A stretch of 64,000 nt of DNA from Enterobacteriaceae bacterium UBA7338 (lineage in GTDB: Bacteria; Pseudomonadota; Gammaproteobacteria; Enterobacterales; Enterobacteriaceae). The position numbers and the translations under genes were made by a program. The notes under the pieces are model-generated. The model was not told the origin of the DNA. It saw only the letters and a list, made by a program, of their open reading frames with translations, and searched no databases. Every line of letters begins with the position of its first letter. The stretch's first letter is position 1. Location: contig DKPJ01000006.1 of assembly GCA_002480085.1 (NCBI GenBank), positions 1-64,000 of the forward strand. The letters run 5' to 3'. This document shows, piece after piece, positions 15,915 through 22,428 of this stretch.

Positions 15915-17996
15915 ATGTGGCGCAGGTTAATCTACCACCCCGAAGTTAACTACGCACTGCGGCAAACGCTGGTGCTGTGTCTTCCCGTGGCCATCGGCCT
16001 GGCGCTGGGTCATCTGCAGCAGGGGCTGCTGTTCTCGCTGGTGCCCGCCTGCTGCAACATTGCCGGTCTTGATACTCCACACAAACGCTTCTTCAAGCGC
16101 CTGATTATCGGCGGCTCGCTGTTTGCTGGCTGTAGCCTGGCGGTGCAGCTGCTGCTGGGGGCCAACGTTGCGCTCCCGCTGATCCTCGCCGGGCTGGCAA
16201 TGCTGCTTGGCGTCACGGCGGAGATTAGTCCTCTGCACGCTCGTCTGCTGCCCGCCTCGCTTATCGCCGCTATCTTTACCCTGAGCCTGGCGGGCAATAT
16301 GCCGGTCTGGGAGCCGCTGCTTATCTATGCCCTGGGCACGCTCTGGTATGGCGCCTTTAACTGGTTCTGGTTCTGGCTGTGGCGCGAGCAGCCCCTGCGT
16401 GAATCGTTAAGCCTGCTCTACCGCCAGCTCGCCGACTACTGCGAGGCGAAATATAGCCTGCTAACGCAGCATGCCGACCCGGAAAAGGCCCTGCCGCCGC
16501 TGCTGGCACGCCAGCAAAAGGCGGTGGATCTCATCAGCCAGTGCTATCAGCAGCTGCATATGCTCGCTGCCAACCAGCATAACGACTACAAGCGTCTGCT
16601 GCGGGCCTTTCAGGTAGCGCTGGATCTGCAGGAGCACATCTCGGTTAGCCTGCACCAGCCGGAAGAGGTGCAGAAGCTGGTGGAGCGCAGCCACGCCGAA
16701 GCGGTGATCCGCTGGAATGCACAGGTGGTCGCCGCCCGGCTCCGGGTGCTGGCGGACGATATTCTGTATCATCGCTATCCGACCCGCTTCACCATGGAGA
16801 AGCAGATTGGCGCGCTGGAGAAGATCGCCCGCCAGCATCCGCAAAATCCGGTTGGCCAGTTCTGCGCCTGGCACTTTAGCCGTATCGCCCGCGTACTGCG
16901 CACCCAGCGGCCGCTCTATACCCGCGACCTGATGGCCGACCAGCAGCGCCGCCAGCCGCTGTGGGAGGCGCTAAAGAGCTACCTGTCGCTGAAGTCTCCG
17001 GCGCTGCGCAATGCCGCCCGCATCAGCGTTATGCTGAGCATCGCCAGCCTGATGGGCAGCGCGCTGCATCTGCCGAAGCCCTACTGGATCCTGATGACGG
17101 TGCTGCTGGTCACCCAAAACGGCTACGGCGCTACGCGGGTGCGTATTTTACACCGAGCGGCAGGCACGCTGGCGGGGTTAACCATTGCCGGGTTCGCCCT
17201 GCACTTTCATGTCCCGGAGGGGTACACGCTGCTGGGCATGCTGTTTATCACGCTGATTAGCTACCTGATTATTCGCAAGAACTACGGCTGGGCGACGGTG
17301 GGCTTCACCATTACGGCGGTTTATTCGATTCAGATCCTGACCCTGAGCGGCGAAAACTTTATTGTTGCCCGGCTGATCGATACCCTGATTGGCTGTCTGA
17401 TCGCCTTCGGCGGGATGGTCTGGCTCTGGCCGCAGTGGCAGAGCGGCCTGCTGCGCAAAAACGCCCATGATGCAATTGAGAAGGATCAGGATGCGATTCG
17501 CCTGATCCTCAGCGACGATCCGCAGCCGACGCCGCTGGCCTACCAGCGGATACGGGTTAACCAGGCGCACAACGCCCTCTTCAACTCGCTTAACCAGGCG
17601 ATGCAGGAGCCGGGGTTCAATACCCACTATCTGGAAGATATGAAGCTCTGGGTGACCCATAGCCAGTTTATCGTCGAGCATATTAACGCCCTGACCACGC
17701 TGGCCCGGGAGCACGCGATGCTGACGCCGGACCTGGCGCAGCGCTATCTGGAGTCCTGTGAGATTGCGCTTCAGCGCTGCCAGCAGCGGCTGGTCTATGA
17801 TGGGGCCGGGGCGTCCGGTGACGCGAATATTCTCGAGGCACCGGAGACGCTCACCCACGGCCCGATGAGTCCGATGGAGATGCACCTCCAGCGCATTATC
17901 GGGCATCTGAACAGCATGCATACCATCTCGTCGGTGGCATGGCGTCAGCGCCCGCATCATGGCATCTGGCTTAACCGCCGGTGGAGTAAAGATTAA
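15915..17996 (+). CDS. yhfK: YhfK, FUSC-family inner-membrane protein
   Basis: YhfK belongs to the FUSC/aromatic-acid exporter-like family (YccS, YhfK, AaeB); its substrate is unknown. The 693-residue protein has two blocks of membrane helices (about 15-150 and 370-500), each followed by a long cytoplasmic helical region, the usual FUSC repeat plan. There is no clear Shine-Dalgarno before ATG 15915, and the crp terminator ends just upstream. The stop codon overlaps the convergent argD stop. Confidence 0.93.
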   Translation: MWRRLIYHPEVNYALRQTLVLCLPVAIGLALGHLQQGLLFSLVPACCNIAGLDTPHKRFFKRLIIGGSLFAGCSLAVQLLLGANVALPLILAGLAMLLGVTAEISPLHARLLPASLIAAIFTLSLAGNMPVWEPLLIYALGTLWYGAFNWFWFWLWREQPLRESLSLLYRQLADYCEAKYSLLTQHADPEKALPPLLARQQKAVDLISQCYQQLHMLAANQHNDYKRLLRAFQVALDLQEHISVSLHQPEEVQKLVERSHAEAVIRWNAQVVAARLRVLADDILYHRYPTRFTMEKQIGALEKIARQHPQNPVGQFCAWHFSRIARVLRTQRPLYTRDLMADQQRRQPLWEALKSYLSLKSPALRNAARISVMLSIASLMGSALHLPKPYWILMTVLLVTQNGYGATRVRILHRAAGTLAGLTIAGFALHFHVPEGYTLLGMLFITLISYLIIRKNYGWATVGFTITAVYSIQILTLSGENFIVARLIDTLIGCLIAFGGMVWLWPQWQSGLLRKNAHDAIEKDQDAIRLILSDDPQPTPLAYQRIRVNQAHNALFNSLNQAMQEPGFNTHYLEDMKLWVTHSQFIVEHINALTTLAREHAMLTPDLAQRYLESCEIALQRCQQRLVYDGAGASGDANILEAPETLTHGPMSPMEMHLQRIIGHLNSMHTISSVAWRQRPHHGIWLNRRWSKD

Positions 17997-19213
17997 GCCC
18001 TGATGATGTTGGCGACCGCCACGGCAAAGCGCCGCATGCCCTCATCAATATCCTGCTCGCTGACCACCAGCGACGGCGCAAAGCGCATCACGTCCGGCCC
18101 CGCATTCAGCACCATCACCCCCTCATCGGCGGCCGCGTAAAGCAGATCGCGGGCGCGCCCCTTATACTGCGGCTTCAGCTCCGCGCCAATCAGCAGCCCC
18201 ATGCCGCGAATATCGCTGAACACGTCAAACTGCTCGTCGATCTGCTGCAAATGCTTCACAAAGCGCTGGCGCTTCTCGCTGACGCCCTGCAGCACCTCCG
18301 GCGAGCTGATGATATCAAAGGCCGCACCGGCCACCGCGCAGGCCAGCGGGTTGCCGCCGTAGGTCGAGCCGTGGGAGCCGACATGGAAGGCGCTGGCAAT
18401 CGCCTCGGTGGTCAGCACGGCGCTGATGGGGAAACCGCCGCCCAGCGCCTTGGCGCTGGTGAGGATATCCGGCGTTACGCCATAGTGCATGTAGGCAAAG
18501 AGATCGCCGCTGCGTCCCATTCCGCACTGCACCTCATCAAATACCAGCAGCGCCTGGTGCTGATCGCACAGCTCGCGCAGGCCTTGTAAGAACTCGGGCG
18601 TCGCGGCGGTTACGCCCCCTTCCCCCTGCACCGGTTCAACCACGACCGCACAGGTGTGATCGTCCATAACCGCTTTGACCGCGTGGAGGTCATTGAACGG
18701 TACGTGGATGATATCGGCCGGTTTCGGCCCGAAGCCGTCGGAGTACTTCGGCTGACCGCCAACCGAGACGGTAAACAGCGAGCGTCCGTGGAAGGCGTTG
18801 TGGAAGGCGATAATTTTGGTTTTATAGGGGCTGTGGCGCGTAGAGGCGTAGTAGCGTGCCAGCTTAAAGGCGGTTTCGTTGGCCTCGGTGCCGGAGTTCA
18901 TAAACAGCACGCGTTCGGCAAAGGTGGTGTCGATAATCTTGCGCGCCAGGCGCAGCGCTGGCTCGTTGGTAAAGACGTTGCTGGTGTGCCACAGGGTTTC
19001 GCCCTGGCTCTTCAGCGCCTCTACCAGCGCAGGATGGCAGTGGCCCAGCGCCGTAACGGCAATCCCGCCCGCGAAATCAACATACTCCTTGCCCTGCTGA
19101 TCCCACACCCGGCTGCCTTTGCCCTTCACCGGGATAAACTCCGCCGGTGCATAAACGGGCAGAATTACTTCGTCAAATGTTGCGCGCGTAACTGCGTTCT
19201 GTTCAGTTGCCAT
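17993..19213 (-). CDS. argD: Acetylornithine / succinyldiaminopimelate aminotransferase
   Basis: ArgD is a cytoplasmic PLP-dependent class III aminotransferase used in arginine synthesis (N-acetylglutamate semialdehyde to N-acetylornithine) and in lysine/DAP synthesis. The 406-residue product from ATG 19213 (MATEQNAVTRATFDEVILP) has the E. coli length. The PLP lysine is in SAKALGGGFP near 255, after FDEVQCGMGRSG. Two ARG boxes lie directly upstream, implying ArgR repression. It is third after fic and pabA in the usual yhfG-fic-pabA-argD order. Confidence 0.97.
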   Translation of the reverse strand: MATEQNAVTRATFDEVILPVYAPAEFIPVKGKGSRVWDQQGKEYVDFAGGIAVTALGHCHPALVEALKSQGETLWHTSNVFTNEPALRLARKIIDTTFAERVLFMNSGTEANETAFKLARYYASTRHSPYKTKIIAFHNAFHGRSLFTVSVGGQPKYSDGFGPKPADIIHVPFNDLHAVKAVMDDHTCAVVVEPVQGEGGVTAATPEFLQGLRELCDQHQALLVFDEVQCGMGRSGDLFAYMHYGVTPDILTSAKALGGGFPISAVLTTEAIASAFHVGSHGSTYGGNPLACAVAGAAFDIISSPEVLQGVSEKRQRFVKHLQQIDEQFDVFSDIRGMGLLIGAELKPQYKGRARDLLYAAADEGVMVLNAGPDVMRFAPSLVVSEQDIDEGMRRFAVAVANIIRA

Positions 19214-19246
19214 GTCATGCCCATCCATTCTCTATGCAGCAATGAT

Positions 19247-19285
19247 TATGAAAATATAATCACAAAATATGCATAAAAAAGCATT
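19247..19285 (-). promoter_or_regulatory. Paired ARG boxes (ArgR operator) before argD
   Basis: Two 18-bp palindromic boxes separated by exactly 3 bp match WNTGAATWWWWATTCANW. The proximal box is TGTGATTATATTTTCATA (19264-19247) and the distal box is AATGCTTTTTTATGCATA (19285-19268), read on the minus strand. The 3-bp spacing is the arrangement bound by hexameric ArgR. They lie in the 81-nt pabA-argD gap, so argD should have its own arginine-repressed promoter here. Confidence 0.8.
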
Positions 19286-19294
19286 TAATGGCAA

Positions 19295-19867
19295 CTAAAA
19301 ATCGGCCTGGTTAAGAAAGTTTGCCAGCAGCGCGTGTCCCTGCTCGCTCAGGATACTCTCCGGATGGAACTGCACCCCCTGTAGATCCCACTCCCGATGG
19401 CGAATAGCCATAATCTCCTGGGTATCGCTCCAGGCGGTGACCTCGAAGCAGTCGGGCAGCGTCGCGGGATCGATCAGCAGCGAGTGGTAGCGGGTAACGG
19501 TGAGTGGATTGTTCAGCCCATGAAACACGCCCTGGCCGCTGTGGGTAATGGCGGAGGTTTTACCATGCATCACCTTCTGCGCCCGGACGATGGTCGCGCC
19601 AAAAACCTGAGCAATCGCCTGGTGGCCCAGGCAGACGCCGAGGATCGGTAACTTACCGGCGTAGTGACGGATCGCCTCCAGCGATATACCCGACTCGTCC
19701 GGCGTGCAGGGACCGGGAGAGATGACGATCTTCTCCGGCGCCAGCGCCGCGATATCGGCGAGGGTTATCTCGTCGTTGCGCTTCACCACCACCTCCGCCC
19801 CCAGCTCGCAGAAGTACTGATAGAGGTTCCAGGTGAAGGAGTCGTAGTTGTCGATAAGCAGGATCAT
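19295..19867 (-). CDS. pabA: Aminodeoxychorismate synthase glutaminase subunit PabA
   Basis: PabA supplies ammonia from glutamine to PabB, making 4-amino-4-deoxychorismate for folate. It is a class I glutamine amidotransferase: oxyanion motif SPGPCTPDE near 50, nucleophile Cys79 in LGVCLGHQA, and the His-x-Glu pair in QFHPES near 168-170. The 190-residue protein is three residues longer than E. coli PabA. Here the gene is separated from fic by a toxin-antitoxin pair running the other way, so it can no longer be co-transcribed with yhfG-fic. Confidence 0.97.
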   Translation of the reverse strand: MILLIDNYDSFTWNLYQYFCELGAEVVVKRNDEITLADIAALAPEKIVISPGPCTPDESGISLEAIRHYAGKLPILGVCLGHQAIAQVFGATIVRAQKVMHGKTSAITHSGQGVFHGLNNPLTVTRYHSLLIDPATLPDCFEVTAWSDTQEIMAIRHREWDLQGVQFHPESILSEQGHALLANFLNQADF

Positions 19868-19990
19868 GGTAAGCCACTTTATAACTATCTTTGCGACATT
19901 GTACGCAGCCTGAGAAATTCTGACTATGACCTACTGAAAGAAGCGCTTACTATTGCACTAGGTGCTACAGTAAAACTAACAGGGATGTGA
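19868..19990 (+). pseudogene. Possible 3' remnant of an unidentified gene upstream of the toxin
   Basis: A plus-strand frame reads without stops from the pabA start codon edge to TGA 19988-19990. It translates to a protein-like tail containing LYNYLCDIVRSLRNSDYDLL and ending GATVKLTGM. No start codon is present on the right-hand, non-pabA side. The segment is A+T-rich like the toxin-antitoxin genes and ends 5 nt before the toxin ATG. It could be the truncated end of a gene that travelled with the module, or simply open by chance. I do not recognise a family. Confidence 0.25.
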
Positions 19991-19995
19991 ATAGA

Positions 19996-20361
19996 ATGCG
20001 GGTATTTAAAACAAAATGGTTCAGTAAAGCGGCAAAAAGTCATGCTATTAAGGACGATGAGTTATGCCTGGCTATTAACGCTGTATGTGAGGGGAAAGCA
20101 GATGATCTTGGCGGCGGCGTCTATAAAAAGCGCCTGAACTACAATCGCGATCGCGCCATTATCCTGGCTAAAGGTGGGAAGAATTGGTTTTACACTTTTC
20201 TGTACGCAAAACAGAATATGGCAAATATCACTTATGAAGAACTCTCAGGCTTTAGGACACTTGCAAAGCATTATACGTGTCTAAAAAATGAAAAATTACG
20301 TCTGTTAATTGATACTCAAGAGCTGCAGGAGATTTGCCATGACCGCAAAAGAGAAATTTAA
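19996..20361 (+). CDS. RelE/ParE-superfamily toxin (PF06296-like)
   Basis: The predicted 121-residue toxin is probably a translation-dependent mRNA endonuclease, as for RelE relatives. MRVFKTKWFSKAAKSHAIKD is followed by the family pattern ELCLAIN...DDLGGGVYKKRL, a basic core RDRAIILAKGGKNWFYTFLY, then AKQNMANITYEELSGF near 75-95. ATG 19996 has GGGAT upstream; a GTG at 19987 is possible. The toxin precedes and overlaps its antitoxin by 23 nt (higBA-like order). Codon use is A+T-rich beside G+C-rich neighbours, pointing to horizontal acquisition. Confidence 0.8.
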   Translation: MRVFKTKWFSKAAKSHAIKDDELCLAINAVCEGKADDLGGGVYKKRLNYNRDRAIILAKGGKNWFYTFLYAKQNMANITYEELSGFRTLAKHYTCLKNEKLRLLIDTQELQEICHDRKREI

Positions 20362-20662
20362 AAGCCCTGCTTTTGAAGCAATTCATAGCGCTGCTGCGGG
20401 TTTACACAGTGTAGATGCTATATCTCCGGAGACAATGCGTAGCTTCGATAAAGCCTGCATTAGTAACGTAGATGACATTCAACCTAATGAAATCAAAAAG
20501 CTGCGTGAAAGGCTTAACGTTAGCCAGCCCGTTTTTGCACACTATCTGAATACTAGCGTTTCAACAGTACAAAAATGGGAAAGCGGTGCTAAACGGCCAA
20601 ATGGCCTATCGCTAAAGCTTTTAAGCATTGTACAGAAGCATGGACTGGACATATTGATATAG
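20339..20662 (+). CDS. Xre-family HTH antitoxin of the toxin-antitoxin pair
   Basis: The predicted 107-residue antitoxin and autorepressor starts at ATG 20339 (MTAKEKFKSPAFEAIHSAAA), inside the toxin 3' end. The N-terminal part (about 1-55) would bind the toxin. The C-terminal Xre/HTH_3 domain is LRERLNVSQPVFAHYLNTS plus VSTVQKWESGAKRPNG, then LSLKLLSIVQKHGLDIL, the form typical of antitoxins paired with PF06296 toxins. A perfect 14-bp inverted repeat spans its stop codon. Confidence 0.82.
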   Translation: MTAKEKFKSPAFEAIHSAAAGLHSVDAISPETMRSFDKACISNVDDIQPNEIKKLRERLNVSQPVFAHYLNTSVSTVQKWESGAKRPNGLSLKLLSIVQKHGLDILI

Positions 20663-20678
20663 AGATATGTCCAGTCCA
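20641..20678 (+). other. Perfect 14-bp inverted repeat spanning the antitoxin stop codon
   Basis: TGGACTGGACATAT (20641-20654) and its exact reverse complement (20665-20678) flank a 10-nt loop that contains the antitoxin TAG. No T-run follows, so it is not a standard intrinsic terminator. It could be an mRNA-stabilising or transcription-slowing hairpin, or a recombination/target-site remnant at the module's right edge. Confidence 0.7.
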
Positions 20679-20680
20679 TA

Positions 20681-20708
20681 GGCCGGATAAGCGCAGCGCC
20701 ATCCGGCC
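20681..20708. repeat. Single REP-like palindrome
   Basis: GGCCGGAT and ATCCGGCC enclose AAGCGCAGCGCC, a Y-type REP unit placed immediately after the inverted repeat and 5 nt before the fic 3' end. Confidence 0.75.
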
Positions 20709-20713
20709 ACGTT

Positions 20714-21307
20714 CTACTCCGCTTCGCTCACCACGCGAGTGAAGATATCAATAAGGGCAGAGAGATCGCCCATTGCACCGCTCTGGTTGGCGGCGCTCCA
20801 GGCGTCTGGCTCAATGCCGCGCCAGTCGAGCTGATACCCGGCATGAATTGCCAGCTGCTCAAAGAAGATCCGCTCGGCGATACCGTTGCCGATCCGGAAC
20901 GGATGCAGGACGTTAATTTCACAGTAGTAGTGCGCCAGACGCTCGATAAACGCGCTTTTCTCCAGGCCCTGCAACCAGTCCTCATCCTCCAACGCCTGCA
21001 TCAGGGCGTTACCCTCATTCTCGATATAGTCAAAGTTACAGAAGCGCGTATCGCCCTGATAGATGTTGACCTCGCGGATCTCACCGGCCCACTCAAAGAT
21101 ATCCTGGTAGAGATGACGATGGATGGCGCAGAGATGCGGTAGCCCTCGGGCAACGGGACCCAGCTCCAGGGTGGCGGCACGCAGTGAGGTAAACGCGTAC
21201 GCCGCCTCTTCCAACTGTTTCGCCTGATGGATGCCCAGCCGGTTGCTCATCACGTTGCGGCCGGCGTAGAAGTACGGGTCGCGCCCGTCACCAAACTTAT
21301 CGCTCAT
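20714..21307 (-). CDS. fic: Fic-domain protein (EcFicT-like)
   Basis: Fic proteins usually transfer AMP to target hydroxyls. The 197-residue protein aligns along E. coli Fic. The catalytic motif reads HPFRIGNGIAER (His135-Arg146), while the consensus is HxFx(D/E)GNGRxxR. The metal-binding acid is Ile139 and the first arginine is Ile143, so activity may be weak or altered; E. coli Fic is also degenerate there. Gly55, whose change to Arg gives the fic-1 phenotype, is intact. The start at ATG 21307 overlaps yhfG by 11 nt. Confidence 0.94.
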   Translation of the reverse strand: MSDKFGDGRDPYFYAGRNVMSNRLGIHQAKQLEEAAYAFTSLRAATLELGPVARGLPHLCAIHRHLYQDIFEWAGEIREVNIYQGDTRFCNFDYIENEGNALMQALEDEDWLQGLEKSAFIERLAHYYCEINVLHPFRIGNGIAERIFFEQLAIHAGYQLDWRGIEPDAWSAANQSGAMGDLSALIDIFTRVVSEAE

Positions 21308-21467
21308 GCTGCCTCCGCAGCGCCTCAAGGCGCGCCTCTGCTTCTTCTGCGTTGAGCGTTACCAGGGCGCACTCCACCCCTTCCAGCGCCCTGCTGGCCT
21401 GGAAATTGACGTTACGCTGCTGCTCCCAGAGACGGGATTTTTGCCGTTCGGTGAGTTTTTTCGCCAT
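21297..21467 (-). CDS. yhfG: YhfG, small antitoxin-like partner of Fic (FicA)
   Basis: The 56-residue protein MAKKLTERQKSRLWEQQRNV... carries the Fic-inhibition motif (S/T)xxxE(G/N) as SRALEG (Ser25, Glu29, Gly30). In class I Fic systems the glutamate blocks ATP-gamma-phosphate placement. E. coli YhfG is the known partner of Fic. ATG 21467 is chosen by homology (an 18-codon extension is rejected), and the 3' end overlaps fic by 11 nt, implying coupled translation. Confidence 0.92.
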   Translation of the reverse strand: MAKKLTERQKSRLWEQQRNVNFQASRALEGVECALVTLNAEEAEARLEALRRQHER

Positions 21468-21543
21468 TGTGTCTCCCTGATGATGTGCGTCATTTGCCAC
21501 AAGTATAAGCGGCATTTTCACGTTACGCAGGGAGGCAGGCGGC

Positions 21544-21566
21544 GCACGGGCAGATGATGCCCGTGC
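21544..21566 (-). other. Stem-loop at the ppiA 3' end
   Basis: GCACGGGC/GCCCGTGC with a 7-nt loop lies 10 nt past the ppiA stop. The A/T-run is on the stop-codon side of the stem rather than after it, so it is an atypical terminator and may act as a 3'-end stabiliser. Confidence 0.5.
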
Positions 21567-21575
21567 AAAAAAGCG

Positions 21576-22148
21576 TTAGGGCAGAACTTTTGCGGAGAGG
21601 ATAACGACCGGTTTTGACGGCACATTTTGATACGGACCGACGTTATGGGTCTGTACCTGGGAGATCTTGTCCGCGATATCCATGCCTTTCACAACTTTAC
21701 CAAAAACGGCGTAGCCGAAGTCACGCTGGCCGTGGTCGAGGAAAGCGTTATCCGCAACGTTAATGAAGAACTGGCTGGTGGCGCTGTCTTTATCAGCGGT
21801 ACGGGCCATGGAGATGGTGCCACGCGTATTGCGCAGGCCGTTATCCGCTTCGTTCTTGATAGGCGGGTTCGGCTGTTTCTGCTGCATCTGCTCGTTAAAA
21901 CCGCCGCCCTGCACCATAAAGCCGGGGATCACGCGGTGAAAGGTCGTGTTGTTGTAGAAGCCGCTGTTCACATAGTCGATAAAGTTTTTCACCGATACCG
22001 GAGCTTTCTGGCTGTTCAGCTCCAGCTCAATGTTTCCGGCAGACGTGGTTAACAGAACGTGAGGGTCGCCTTTTGCCGCGAGGGCTGCGGGTGAAATTGC
22101 AGAGAGAGCAAAGATAGCCGCTACAGCCGCCAGAGTCGTTTTAACCAT
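21576..22148 (-). CDS. ppiA: Periplasmic cyclophilin-type peptidyl-prolyl isomerase A
   Basis: PpiA (rotamase A) catalyses prolyl cis-trans isomerisation in the periplasm. The 190-residue precursor equals E. coli in length. The signal peptide MVKTTLAAVAAIFALSAISP is followed by cleavage after AALA before AKGDPHV. The cyclophilin core has the motifs NFIDYVNSGFYNNTTFHRVI, FMVQGGGF, SATSQFFINV and FGYAVFGKV. It is divergent from tsgA; the 280-nt gap contains a CRP-like site, in keeping with cAMP-CRP control of E. coli ppiA. Confidence 0.97.
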   Translation of the reverse strand: MVKTTLAAVAAIFALSAISPAALAAKGDPHVLLTTSAGNIELELNSQKAPVSVKNFIDYVNSGFYNNTTFHRVIPGFMVQGGGFNEQMQQKQPNPPIKNEADNGLRNTRGTISMARTADKDSATSQFFINVADNAFLDHGQRDFGYAVFGKVVKGMDIADKISQVQTHNVGPYQNVPSKPVVILSAKVLP

Positions 22149-22291
22149 GTGAATTCCTAACAGTGAACAGTGAAGAGAGCGAGTCGCTTGATTCTAAAGA
22201 GCATACTGCCCCCAGGCCAGCGCTTTACTCAATTTTACGAATTTGAAACAGATGTGTCTGTAGCCCACGATGGCGTAATCTGGTGAAAATT

Positions 22292-22307
22292 TGTGACACA
22301 TTTCAAA
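22292..22307. promoter_or_regulatory. Candidate CRP site in the ppiA-tsgA divergent region
   Basis: TGTGACACATTTCAAA matches TGTGA-N6-TCACA at all five positions of one half and three of the other. E. coli ppiA is CRP-controlled from this same gap. The second half is weak, so the call is tentative. Confidence 0.4.
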
Positions 22308-22428
22308 ATAAAATGTGCAACATCACCAATTTTCATTTTTAAAGATTTAAATGTGTCACCTGAACGCATAAAATCTGCCCGTTCATGGCGCAGTCAATGC
22401 GCTTTACACTTCTATTCACAGGCCAGTC

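Noticed and set aside
19996..20662. Naming the toxin-antitoxin pair higBA
   Set aside because: Gene order is HigBA-like, but the toxin core (LGGGVYKKRL, AKQNMANI) fits the PF06296 RelE group better than classical HigB; no symbol is assigned.
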